Shown here: piece after piece, positions 33,569 to 43,792 of the stretch
Layout: each line of letters begins with the position of its first letter
Numbering within the stretch: position 1 is the stretch's first letter
Notes under the pieces: generated by a model
What the model was told of the DNA's origin: nothing
The model's input: the letters and a program-made list of their open reading frames with translations, nothing else
Database searches by the model: none
Origin: Hydrogenophaga flava NBRC 102514
GTDB lineage: Bacteria > Pseudomonadota > Gammaproteobacteria > Burkholderiales > Burkholderiaceae_C
Assembly (NCBI RefSeq): GCF_001571145.1
Contig: NZ_BCTF01000022.1
Span: forward strand, 37,006-101,005
Length of the DNA: 64,000 nt
Direction of reading: 5' to 3'
Program-made: the position numbers and the translations under genes

Positions 33569-34000
33569 ATGACGCCCCAGACCTCGCCATCTGTCAACTT
33601 GCCAGTGAATCTGGTCGCCGATGTCCAGGACTCCCTGCTCATGGCCATGACCGACCTCAAGCGCCTGGAAGGTCTGCTAGACCACGCCACCGGCAACCTG
33701 ATGGAACGCTTTTCCACCGCCAACCACGCCCTGGCCCACCTGGCCGGCAACGAGAACGACGACCTGCTGAACATCCGGCGCAGCCTGCACCAGGCCGTGA
33801 CGGAGTTGCAGTTCCACGACATGGCGACCCAGCTGATCGCACACACCGGCAAGGTGTTGCAGGGCTGCGCCTGGAAGCTGGCCGAGGAGGCCATGGAGCC
33901 GGAGGAGGACGAACTGCCGGTGAGCCTGGACCCGACCCCCGACCGCCCCAGCCCGGTCACCCAGAACGAGATGGACGCTGGTTCCATCGACCTGTTCTAA
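33569..34000 (+). CDS. CheZ-like small phosphatase candidate (mini-CheZ)
   Basis: A 143-residue helical protein with AAGGA before the ATG at 33569; an earlier ATG at 33545 lacks a ribosome site. The segment TELQFHDMATQLIAHTGKV contains D84 and Q88 at the same D-x3-Q spacing as CheZ (QDFHDLTGQVI of the cheZ gene here). After a helical core comes an acidic, proline-rich linker and the C-terminal motif DAGSIDLF, which could bind a receiver domain as the CheZ tail does. It lies directly before a second cheY. I infer a CheY-P phosphatase; it has not been matched to a named family. Confidence 0.62.
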   Translation: MTPQTSPSVNLPVNLVADVQDSLLMAMTDLKRLEGLLDHATGNLMERFSTANHALAHLAGNENDDLLNIRRSLHQAVTELQFHDMATQLIAHTGKVLQGCAWKLAEEAMEPEEDELPVSLDPTPDRPSPVTQNEMDAGSIDLF

Positions 34001-34024
34001 AGAGCCCCATCTGTTTGCCGATAT
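33998..34024 (+). promoter_or_regulatory. FliA (sigma-28) promoter of the cheY-A-R-D-B operon
   Basis: TAAAGAGC, 11 nt, GCCGATAT: five of eight matches in -35 (full TAAAG) and seven of eight in -10. The -35 overlaps the stop codon of the mini-CheZ gene. The predicted start near 34031 is about 18 nt before cheY. Confidence 0.78.
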
Positions 34025-34048
34025 CCGAACGAACCACGGAGAACCCAC

Positions 34049-34411
34049 ATGCAATCCATTCTTGCCGTCGACGACTCGGCCTCCATGCGAAAGATGGTGT
34101 CCTTCACCCTCACAGGGGCAGGCTTTCATGTCGTGGAGGCTGTCGATGGACAGGACGCGCTTGAAAAGGCGCAGTCCCACCACATCGACCTGGTGCTGAC
34201 CGACCAGAACATGCCCCGCCTGGACGGGCTGGGCCTGACCAAGAAGCTGCGCGAGAACGCCAAGTTCAAGGCCACCCCCATCCTGATCCTGACCACCGAG
34301 TCCAGCGACCAGATGAAACAGGCCGGCCGCGCCGCAGGCGCCACTGGCTGGCTGGTCAAACCCTTCGATCCGGGTCGTCTGATCGAAGTCATCCAGAAAG
34401 TGATCCGCTGA
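34049..34411 (+). CDS. Second CheY-type response regulator
   Basis: A 120-residue single receiver domain (ILAVDDSASMRKMVSFTLTG, phospho-acceptor D52 in LVLTDQNMPRLDG, TTES threonine, GWLVKPFDPGRL lysine). It belongs to the CheY type found in CheA-linked clusters of alpha- and betaproteobacteria and differs clearly from the CheY beside cheZ (12133). It may be the direct target of the CheA here, or act as a phosphate sink. First gene after the sigma-28 promoter. Confidence 0.93.
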   Translation: MQSILAVDDSASMRKMVSFTLTGAGFHVVEAVDGQDALEKAQSHHIDLVLTDQNMPRLDGLGLTKKLRENAKFKATPILILTTESSDQMKQAGRAAGATGWLVKPFDPGRLIEVIQKVIR

Positions 34412-34421
34412 GGAGCGCCCC

Positions 34422-36566
34422 ATGGCAGAAGCAACCCACGAAAACTCCTCCGCCGGTGGCAACATCGACCTGAGCCAGTTCTATCAGATCTTCTTCGAGG
34501 AAGCCGGCGAAAACCTGGACCAGATGGAGCAGATGCTGCTCGCGCTGGACCTGGAAAAGGCCGACGACGAGGAACTCAACGCGATCTTCCGCTGCGCCCA
34601 CTCCATCAAGGGCGGCGCCGCCACCTTCGGCTTTGCCGACGTGGCCGAGCTGACGCACCAGATGGAGTCGCTGCTGGACAAGCTGCGCCGCCACGAGCTG
34701 CAGCCCACACCGCCCATGGTGGATGTGCTGCTGGAATCGTCCGACGCGCTCAAGCTGCTGCTGGCCCGCCACCAGGGCCAGGGCGTGGAGCCGCCGCCCA
34801 CGGGCGAGCTGGTGGCGCGCATCAGCGCGCTGGCCCACGGCACCGCTGCGGTGTTGCCCCCTGTTGTTGCCCCTGTTGCGGCCCCTGTCGCTGCGCCGGT
34901 GGCTGCCGCGCCAGCCCCTGTGCAGGCGCCTGCGCCCGCAGTGGCCGCAGTGGCGCTGGCCAGCGGCGAACGCAAGCTGACCATACGCATCGGCCCGCTG
35001 GACCAGCTGGCCCAGGCGGACGGCATCGGCGAGCTGTTCCGCGACATCGCCGGCCTGGGCCGCATCGAAGCGACGAGCGACGAAGGCCAGTTCCGCTCGC
35101 TCGAGGTGTTCACCCGCTCCAGCGACAGCGACCTGATGGACCTGTTCACCTTCCACGTGAGCAAGGAACAGATCCAGATCTCCGAGGCCAGCGCACCGCC
35201 GGCCCCCGTTCTCGCCCCGATCGCCGGCGAGGGCAAGGACTTCGGTTTCTTCGACGACGCGCCGGGCACGCCTGTGGCCCCTGCGGCGGTCGCACCGGAG
35301 GCGCCGGTGGTTGAAGCCGCCCCGGTGGCACCGGCCGTGCCAGTCCCTGCGGCCAAGCCGGCAGCGCGCGCCGAGGCCCGCCCGGCCGCGACCGGTGGCC
35401 TGGAATCGAGCACTCTGCGCGTGTCCGTGAGCAAGGTCGACCAGCTGATCAACCTGGTGGGCGAGCTCGTCATCACCCAGGCCATGCTGGCGCAGAAAAG
35501 CCGCGAACTCGACAGCACCGCCAACCAGCAGCTGCTGGCCGGCCTGGTCGACCTGGACCGCAACACCCGCGACCTGCAGGAAGCGGTGATGTCGATCCGC
35601 ATGATCCCGATGTCGGTGGTGTTCAACCGCTTCCCGCGCATGCTGCGCGACCTGGCCTCCAAGCTGGGCAAGAAGGTCGAACTGATCACGCACGGTGAGG
35701 CCACCGAACTCGACAAGGGCCTGATCGAGAAGATCACCGACCCGCTGACCCACCTGATCCGCAACAGCTGCGACCACGGCATCGAGATGCCGGAGGAGCG
35801 CCTTGCCAAGGGCAAGACCGAGCACGGCACGATCACGCTCTCGGCCTCGCACCAGGGTGGCAGCATCCTGATCGAGGTGCGCGACGACGGCAAGGGCCTC
35901 TCGCGCGAGAAGCTGCTCCGGAAGGCCCGCGAAAAGGGCATGGACGCACCCGATTCGATGACCGACGCCGAGGTGTGGAACCTGATCATGGCGCCGGGCT
36001 TCTCCACCGCAGAGGTGGTGACCGACGTGTCCGGCCGCGGTGTCGGCATGGACGTGGTCAAGAAGAACATTCTCTCGCTGGGTGGCACGGTGGAGATCGA
36101 CTCCGCCGAGGGCTACGGCATGAGCGTCAAGGTCCGCCTGCCGCTGACCCTGGCCATCATGGACGGCATGAGCGTGCGCGTCAGCGACGAGGTCTACATC
36201 CTGCCGCTGTCCTCGGTGATCGAGTCCTTCCAGATCAACCCCAGCGACATCAACACCGTGGCGCAGGGTGCGCAGCTGGTGAAGGTGCGCGAGGAGTACA
36301 TGCCGGTGATCGAGCTGGAGAAGATCTTCTGCGTGCCGCGCTTCGAGTTCCACGGCGGCAGCCCGATCATGGTTGTGGTGGAGGCCGAGGGGTCGCGCGT
36401 GGCCCTGATGGTGGACGAGCTGCTGGGGCAGCAGCAGGTGGTGATCAAGAACCTGGAGTCCAACTACCGCAAGGTCCCCAACGTCTCGGGCGCCACCATC
36501 CTGGGCGACGGCAAGGTCGCCCTGATCCTGGACACCTCGGGTCTGGTGCGCCGCTCGCGCCACTGA
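34422..36566 (+). CDS. cheA: Chemotaxis histidine kinase CheA
   Basis: A 714-residue protein. P1 Hpt domain with H60 in RCAHSIKGGAATFG; a P2-like region (186-260) after an alanine/proline linker; dimerisation P3 (RVSVSKVDQLINLVGELVIT, about 325-385); P4 kinase with LTHLIRNSCDHGIEMPEER, EVRDDGKGLSREK and GRGVGMDVVK motifs; P5 CheW-like domain at the C-terminus. Normal length. It phosphorylates CheY and CheB. It lies 10 nt after cheY, with cheR 25 nt downstream. Confidence 0.97.
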   Translation: MAEATHENSSAGGNIDLSQFYQIFFEEAGENLDQMEQMLLALDLEKADDEELNAIFRCAHSIKGGAATFGFADVAELTHQMESLLDKLRRHELQPTPPMVDVLLESSDALKLLLARHQGQGVEPPPTGELVARISALAHGTAAVLPPVVAPVAAPVAAPVAAAPAPVQAPAPAVAAVALASGERKLTIRIGPLDQLAQADGIGELFRDIAGLGRIEATSDEGQFRSLEVFTRSSDSDLMDLFTFHVSKEQIQISEASAPPAPVLAPIAGEGKDFGFFDDAPGTPVAPAAVAPEAPVVEAAPVAPAVPVPAAKPAARAEARPAATGGLESSTLRVSVSKVDQLINLVGELVITQAMLAQKSRELDSTANQQLLAGLVDLDRNTRDLQEAVMSIRMIPMSVVFNRFPRMLRDLASKLGKKVELITHGEATELDKGLIEKITDPLTHLIRNSCDHGIEMPEERLAKGKTEHGTITLSASHQGGSILIEVRDDGKGLSREKLLRKAREKGMDAPDSMTDAEVWNLIMAPGFSTAEVVTDVSGRGVGMDVVKKNILSLGGTVEIDSAEGYGMSVKVRLPLTLAIMDGMSVRVSDEVYILPLSSVIESFQINPSDINTVAQGAQLVKVREEYMPVIELEKIFCVPRFEFHGGSPIMVVVEAEGSRVALMVDELLGQQQVVIKNLESNYRKVPNVSGATILGDGKVALILDTSGLVRRSRH

Positions 36567-36591
36567 ACGGACCGGTCCCCAAGGACAACCG

Positions 36592-37476
36592 ATGCTGCAG
36601 CACACACGCACCCCTTCCCGTCCCTCGGCGTCCACGCTGGATCTGCCGGTGTTCGACGACGGTCCGCTGGCCCAGGGGCGCGAGTTCGTCTGGTCCGACG
36701 CCGACTTCTCGCGCATCAAGGCGCTGATCTACAAGAAGGCGGGCATCAGCCTGCACGACGGCAAGCACGCCATGGTCTACAGCCGCGTCTCGCGCCGCCT
36801 GCGCGAGACCGGCCACACCAGCTTCAAGAGCTACCTGGACGCGCTGGAGCAGCACGACGGCCCGGAGTGGCAGGAGTTCATCAACGCCCTGACCACCAAC
36901 CTGACCGCCTTCTTCCGCGAGCAGCACCACTTCGGCGTGCTAGAAGAGATGCTGGCGGCCAGGCGTTCGCACAACTGGAAGATCTGGTGCTCGGCCGCCT
37001 CGACCGGCGAGGAGCCCTATTCGATCGCGATGACCGCGGCGGAGACGCTGGGTGCCTCGGGCAGCTTCCACATCGTCAACAGCGACATCGACACCAAGGT
37101 GCTGGCCACCGCGGCGCGCGGTGTCTACAAGGCCGACGGTGTCAAGGGACTGAGCCCCGAGCGCCTGCAGCGCCACTTCATGCGCGGCAAGGGTGCCAAC
37201 GCCGGGCTGATGCGCGTCAAGCCCGAACTCCAGAAGCACATGGAGTTCATGACCATCAACCTGATCCACGACCTGCCGTTCCGCGAGCCGTTCGACGTGG
37301 TGTTCTGCCGCAACGTGATGATCTATTTCGATACGGCCACACAGCGCCAGGTGCTTGAGCGCATCCACCGCGTGATGAAGCCCGGCGGCATGCTGTTCGT
37401 CGGTCACGCCGAAAACTTCAGCGACGCGCGCAGCCTGTTCACGCTGCGGGGAAAGACGGTCTATGAGCGCATTTGA
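36592..37476 (+). CDS. cheR: Chemoreceptor methyltransferase CheR
   Basis: A 294-residue SAM methyltransferase. N-terminal helical domain (FSRIKALIYKKAGISLHDGK, RLRETGHTSFKSYLDAL) and C-terminal Rossmann domain (IWCSAASTGEEPYSIAMTA, VFCRNVMIYFD). It methylates glutamates of chemoreceptors during adaptation. AAGGA precedes the ATG. It overlaps cheD by 14 bases. Confidence 0.96.
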   Translation: MLQHTRTPSRPSASTLDLPVFDDGPLAQGREFVWSDADFSRIKALIYKKAGISLHDGKHAMVYSRVSRRLRETGHTSFKSYLDALEQHDGPEWQEFINALTTNLTAFFREQHHFGVLEEMLAARRSHNWKIWCSAASTGEEPYSIAMTAAETLGASGSFHIVNSDIDTKVLATAARGVYKADGVKGLSPERLQRHFMRGKGANAGLMRVKPELQKHMEFMTINLIHDLPFREPFDVVFCRNVMIYFDTATQRQVLERIHRVMKPGGMLFVGHAENFSDARSLFTLRGKTVYERI

Positions 37477-38170
37477 CGCCGCCCCCCGGGTCCGCAGCAC
37501 GCCGACGCCGCCACTGGCCGGCGCCGCGCTGAAAGCCATGGCCGCCCCTGCGGGCCGCGGCAGCCTGGAGATCCTCAAGGCCCGCACGCCCAAGCCGGGC
37601 GAGGCCTCGTTCTTCTACCGCGACCACCACTTCAACATCGACACCGTCAAGGTGCTGCCCGGCGAGTACTACGTGACCACCGACGACATGATGGTCATGA
37701 CGGTGCTGGGCTCGTGCATCGCCGCCTGCATCTGGGACCCCAAGGTGCGCGTGGGCGGCATAAACCACTTCATGCTGCCCGAGGGCGCAGGCGACACCTC
37801 CGGCCGCTACGGCTCTTACGCGATGGAACTGCTGATCAACGAGATGATCAAGCTCGGCGCCCGGCGCGAGAGCATGCAGGCCAAGGTGTTCGGCGGCGGC
37901 CAGGTGATGCACAGCTTCACCACCATGAACGTGGGTGAGCGCAACACCGCCTTCGTGCTCGACTATCTGCAGACCGAACGCATCGCCGTCATCTCCAAGG
38001 ACGTGCTGGACATCTATCCGCGCAAGGTCTGCTACTTCCCGGCGACGGGCAAGGCCATGGTCAAACGACTGGCCCACTCGCACCCGGAGACGCTGGAAAC
38101 GCAGGAACGCAAGGGCAATGCCGCAACGGTCGCCAAGACCAACGCCGGCGGCTCGGTGGACCTGTTCTGA
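37463..38170 (+). CDS. cheD: Chemoreceptor glutamine deamidase CheD
   Basis: A 235-residue protein with the CheD core: [13 protein letters not shown] (catalytic C85) and [10 protein letters not shown] (H102), then [20 protein letters not shown]. It deamidates receptor glutamines. The C-terminal extension ends AGGSVDLF, very like the end of the mini-CheZ protein (AGSIDLF). Its start lies inside the end of cheR; cheB follows 13 nt downstream. Confidence 0.95.
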   Translation: MSAFDAAPRVRSTPTPPLAGAALKAMAAPAGRGSLEILKARTPKPGEASFFYRDHHFNIDTVKVLPGEYYVTTDDMMVMTVLGSCIAACIWDPKVRVGGINHFMLPEGAGDTSGRYGSYAMELLINEMIKLGARRESMQAKVFGGGQVMHSFTTMNVGERNTAFVLDYLQTERIAVISKDVLDIYPRKVCYFPATGKAMVKRLAHSHPETLETQERKGNAATVAKTNAGGSVDLF

Positions 38171-38183
38171 AGGGAGAACAAGA

Positions 38184-39290
38184 ATGGCCAAGATCCGGGT
38201 GGTGGTGGTGGACGATTCGGCGCTGGTGCGCAGCCTGCTGACCGAAATCATCAACCGCCAGCACGACATGCAGTGCGTGGGCGCTGCCAGCGACCCGCTG
38301 GTGGCGCGCGAGATGATCCGCGAGCTCAACCCCGACGTCATCACGCTGGACGTGGAGATGCCGCGCATGGACGGGCTGGAGTTCCTCTCGCGCCTCATGC
38401 GCCTGCGGCCGATGCCGGTGGTGATGGTGTCCACGCTGACCGAACAGGGCGCCGACATCACGCTGCGCGCGCTGGAGATGGGCGCGGTGGACTACGTGGC
38501 CAAACCCCGCATAGGCATCACCAGCGGCCTGAACGAACTGGCCGGCGACATCGTCGACAAGATCCGCATCGCCGCGGCTGCGCATGTGCGGCGCCTGGCC
38601 CCGACGCCGGCCGCGCCCGGCGCCACCACCCAGGCCACCTCGGCCGGGGCAGCGGCCGAGGCGCCGCGGGCGCCGCTGCCGCGGCTGTCGACCACCGAGA
38701 AAGTCATCTGCATTGGCGCCTCCACCGGCGGCACCGAGGCCATCCGCGAGGTGCTCACGCCACTGCCGGCGGACTCCCCCGCGATCGTGATCACCCAGCA
38801 CATGCCGCCGGGCTTCACCACCAGCTTCGCAGCCCGGCTGGACTCGCTGTGCAAGATCCGCGTCGAAGAGGCGCGCGACGGCCAGCGCATCCTGCCCGGC
38901 CACGCCTACATCGCCCCTGGCGGACACCACCTGCGCATCGACCGCAGCGGCTCGAACTACGTCGCCGTGGTCGAGGACACCGAGCCGGTCAACCGCCACC
39001 GCCCCTCGGTGGAGGTGCTCTTCAAGTCGGCCGCGCGCGTGCTCGGCCCCAACGCGCTGGGCATCATGCTCACCGGCATGGGGGCCGACGGCGCCCTGGC
39101 CATGCGCGAGATGAAGGACGCCGGCAGCTACAACTATGTGCAGGACGAGGCCAGCTGCGTGGTCTTCGGCATGCCGCGCATGGCCATCCAGGCCGGCGCC
39201 GCCCACGAGGTGCTGCCCCTCAAACAGATCGCCCCGGCGCTGCTCAACCGCCTGGCCAGCAACCCCGCCCTGGTGCGGCACCGCATCTGA
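38184..39290 (+). CDS. cheB: Chemotaxis methylesterase CheB
   Basis: A 368-residue protein with a receiver domain ([14 protein letters not shown], phospho-acceptor D56) and a C-terminal methylesterase domain with the catalytic triad S180 ([12 protein letters not shown]), H206 (ITQHMPPGF) and D302 ([10 protein letters not shown]). It removes methyl groups from receptors after CheA phosphorylation. The ATG at 38184 has an AGGGAG site; longer readings overlap cheD. Confidence 0.96.
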   Translation: MAKIRVVVVDDSALVRSLLTEIINRQHDMQCVGAASDPLVAREMIRELNPDVITLDVEMPRMDGLEFLSRLMRLRPMPVVMVSTLTEQGADITLRALEMGAVDYVAKPRIGITSGLNELAGDIVDKIRIAAAAHVRRLAPTPAAPGATTQATSAGAAAEAPRAPLPRLSTTEKVICIGASTGGTEAIREVLTPLPADSPAIVITQHMPPGFTTSFAARLDSLCKIRVEEARDGQRILPGHAYIAPGGHHLRIDRSGSNYVAVVEDTEPVNRHRPSVEVLFKSAARVLGPNALGIMLTGMGADGALAMREMKDAGSYNYVQDEASCVVFGMPRMAIQAGAAHEVLPLKQIAPALLNRLASNPALVRHRI

Positions 39291-39332
39291 GCCCCCACCC
39301 ACCACACACGCGCTGATCCGAGGAATCCCTCC

Positions 39333-39835
39333 ATGAACAACCGCCGCCTCTTCACAGCCAGCGCCCTGCTCTGCGCGCTGACCCTCTCCGGCGCCGCCCT
39401 GGCACTGGAGGCCCCCAAGGAGCGCCCCATCCTCGCCATCAGCGGCAAGATCGCCGAGAAGAACGCTGGCGACGTGGCGCGTTTCGACATGAAGATGATC
39501 GAGGCCCTGCCCCAGCACACATTCACCACCAGCACGCCCTGGTTCGACAAGCCGGTGAAGTTCACCGGCCCGCTGCTGGCCGACGTGCTGGCCGCCGTCA
39601 AGGCCAGCGGCACCAGCGTGAGCGCGGTGGCGATCAACGACTACAAGGTCACCATTCCCGCGGCCGACGCCGCGAAGTTCAAGGTGATCGTCGCCCGCCT
39701 GATCGACGACAAGCCGATCCCGGTGCGCGAGAAGGGCCCGCTGTTCGTGGTCTATCCGTTCGACAGCAGCGTCGAGCTGCGCACCTCGACCTACTACGAG
39801 CGCTCCATCTGGCAGCTCAAGGCACTGGACATCCA

Positions 39836-39839
<4 letters not shown>
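39333..39839 (+). CDS. Periplasmic molybdopterin-fold protein
   Basis: A 168-residue protein with an N-terminal signal peptide (RRLFTASALLCALTLSGAAL, likely cut after ALA) and a mature part of sulfite-oxidase-like molybdopterin-binding fold (FDMKMIEALPQHTFTTSTPW, FTGPLLADVLAAV, VAINDYKVTIP, LWVVYP-like LFVVYPFDSS). Such short forms lack a clear cofactor cysteine, so it may sense rather than catalyse. It overlaps the next gene, a hybrid kinase, by four bases, which suggests that it feeds a signal to it (inference). Confidence 0.75.
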
Positions 39840-42124
<2,285 letters not shown>

Positions 42125-42141
42125 GCGGCGCCCTTCCTTCC

Positions 42142-42182
42142 AGCAACAAAAAAGCAGGTCATCGACCTGCTTTTTTTGTTGG
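42142..42182. terminator. Bidirectional terminator between hybrid kinase and the 215-residue gene
   Basis: CAACAAAAAAGCAGGTC-ATC-GACCTGCTTTTTTTGTTG: a perfect stem of 17-18 bp with A and T tracts on both sides. It lies 18 nt after the kinase stop and 40 nt past the end of the convergent gene. Confidence 0.92.
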
Positions 42183-42221
42183 AGACAAGGAAAACGCTGT
42201 GGGTCGAGCCCCTGCGGGCGT

Positions 42222-42869
42222 TCACACCCGGCGGCTGAGCAGGCTGCCGGTTTCCAGAGGTGGCCAGGTGCTGGCGCCCTGCTCGGTGTAGGCCACCGGC
42301 TCCTGCTCCCGGCGCAGCGCGGCGGGGACGGCCTCGATGCCGGGCAGATCCACCTGGGCGTCGTTGGCGACGGGTGGCTGGTTCGTGGCCCCCGCGTCCC
42401 GCACCCCGCTGGCTGCCGCGGCGTCGACGGCGGCCGCCTCCTGCTCGCGGCCCAGCACCACATCGACCACGGCGGCGCTGGCCTTCCACACCGTGGTCAG
42501 CACCTCCTGCAACTGGAGCTTCTGCTCGGACTGCTCACGGGCCTTCTGCTCTTCTTCTTGGCGCTGCTCGGCGCGCAGCCTGGCATCGGCCAGGTAGTCG
42601 GCGGGTGAACCGCGCTCGCTGTCCTTGCGCGCGTTGGGCAGGATGGGGGCCGGTTGAACAGTGGGCGCACCAGCGCCCGGTTCCTGGTCGTTGCGGACCG
42701 GGGACGGAACGCCGCTGCGCGTGCCCTGGCCACCGCGACCCGAATCGGCCTGCGGATCGCGGGCGGACGGCTGTGCAGCGCCGGCCGAGGAAATGGCAGC
42801 GACCGGCGCCACGGTCACGGGCGCCGCAGTCGGCCAGCTCACCGGCTGGCTGGTACTGATGTTCAACAT
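42222..42869 (-). CDS. Unknown 215-residue protein behind a sigma-28 promoter
   Basis: No family recognised. The N-terminal 80 residues are low-complexity (A, P, S, Q, G). Residues about 85-125 are a charged coiled coil (ADARLRAEQRQEEEQKARE, SEQKLQLQEVL). The rest is A/E/P-rich and ends SLLSRRV. No signal peptide or membrane segment. A FliA-like promoter sits about 50 nt upstream, so I infer a late flagellar or chemotaxis-linked protein, for example an exported or cytoplasmic helper. It is separated from its neighbours by a terminator. Confidence 0.6.
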   Translation of the reverse strand: MLNISTSQPVSWPTAAPVTVAPVAAISSAGAAQPSARDPQADSGRGGQGTRSGVPSPVRNDQEPGAGAPTVQPAPILPNARKDSERGSPADYLADARLRAEQRQEEEQKAREQSEQKLQLQEVLTTVWKASAAVVDVVLGREQEAAAVDAAAASGVRDAGATNQPPVANDAQVDLPGIEAVPAALRREQEPVAYTEQGASTWPPLETGSLLSRRV

Positions 42870-42924
42870 GGAAAACCCCTCTTCAACGGGTCAGCGGCCA
42901 TGACAATTCCGCTGGTCCTCCGGG

Positions 42925-42951
42925 TTTTCGACCACCTAAACCGGAACTTGA
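42925..42951 (-). promoter_or_regulatory. FliA (sigma-28) promoter of the 215-residue gene
   Basis: On the minus strand TCAAGTTC (42951-42944), 11 nt, GTCGAAAA (42932-42925): six of eight bases match in each box. The start is expected near 42918, 49 nt before the ATG. Confidence 0.62.
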
Positions 42952-42970
42952 GGGGTTTTCACCCCCCAAT

Positions 42971-43510
42971 TCAGCTGGCGGCCAGTTCTTTTTCGTGCAT
43001 CCAGGCGGCGTGCTTGGGTGCGCGCTTCGTCTGGGACCATTCATTGAGCATGTCCCACTTCACATCGTCGAGCTTCTTCATCATCTCGGGCGTGGCGGTG
43101 TTGGCCGCCAGTTCCAGGCGGTGGCCGTTGGGGTCGAAGAAGTAGATCGACTTGAAGATGGTGTGGTCGGTCAGGCCCACCACCGGGATGCCGGCCGCTT
43201 CCAGCCGCGCCTTGGTGGCTTCCAGCTCCGCCACGGTGTCGACCTCCAGCGCGATGTGCTGCACCCAGTCGGGGGTGTTGGGGTCCTTGCCCATCTCGGG
43301 CGAGTTCGGCAGTTCAAAGAACGCCAGGATGTTGCCACCGCCCGCGTCCATGAACAGGTGCATGTAAGGGTCGGGCGCGTGTGTCGACGGCACCTGGTCT
43401 TCAGCGATGGCGAGCACGAAGTTCATGCCCAGGTGCTTCTGGTACCACTCGACCGTGGTCTTGGCGTCCTTGCAGCGGTAGGCGACATGGTGGATCTTGC
43501 GGATGTTCAT
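42971..43510 (-). CDS. VOC-family (glyoxalase/dioxygenase-like) protein
   Basis: A 179-residue protein of the vicinal oxygen chelate fold with two beta-alpha-beta-beta-beta modules. The usual metal ligands are visible: H8 (IHHVAYRC), H85 (WVQHIALEV) and E133 (PNGHRLELA), so it is likely a metal enzyme. The ATG at 43510 follows GGAGAC; the longer frame adds residues without domain similarity. It is in tandem with the DUF2783 and FAD monooxygenase genes, which points to ring cleavage or hydrolysis in an aromatic pathway; the substrate is not known. Confidence 0.8.
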   Translation of the reverse strand: MNIRKIHHVAYRCKDAKTTVEWYQKHLGMNFVLAIAEDQVPSTHAPDPYMHLFMDAGGGNILAFFELPNSPEMGKDPNTPDWVQHIALEVDTVAELEATKARLEAAGIPVVGLTDHTIFKSIYFFDPNGHRLELAANTATPEMMKKLDDVKWDMLNEWSQTKRAPKHAAWMHEKELAAS

Positions 43511-43535
43511 GGGGGTCTCCTTCGGAATGAGGGGT

Positions 43536-43760
43536 TCAGACGCCTTCACGGGCAATCGCGAGCGCCTGTTTCAGCGCCGAGATGTCGCCGACCTGGTTGG
43601 CCAGCAGCAGGATCAGCTTGGCATTGAGCATCTGGCTCTGTGCGTCGCTGAGGTCGCGATGGGTCTCGATCAGGGCTTCGTAGAAGTCGTCGCCGGGCGT
43701 GAAGTCGCGGAAGTAGCGCTGGCCGGGCTCGGCGAGGTTGGGTTGCAGTTGCAGGCTCAT
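43536..43760 (-). CDS. DUF2783-type small protein
   Basis: A 74-residue protein with helices rich in L and A (FYEALIETHRDLSDAQSQML, NAKLILLLANQVGDISALKQ). This is the pattern of the small proteins often found next to aromatic FAD monooxygenases (DUF2783 in my memory). It lies between the monooxygenase and the VOC gene with short gaps (25 nt after; 32 nt before). Role unknown. Confidence 0.75.
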   Translation of the reverse strand: MSLQLQPNLAEPGQRYFRDFTPGDDFYEALIETHRDLSDAQSQMLNAKLILLLANQVGDISALKQALAIAREGV

Positions 43761-43792
43761 GGAGGTCTCCTCGGGTTCAGGCCGCGACGGGT

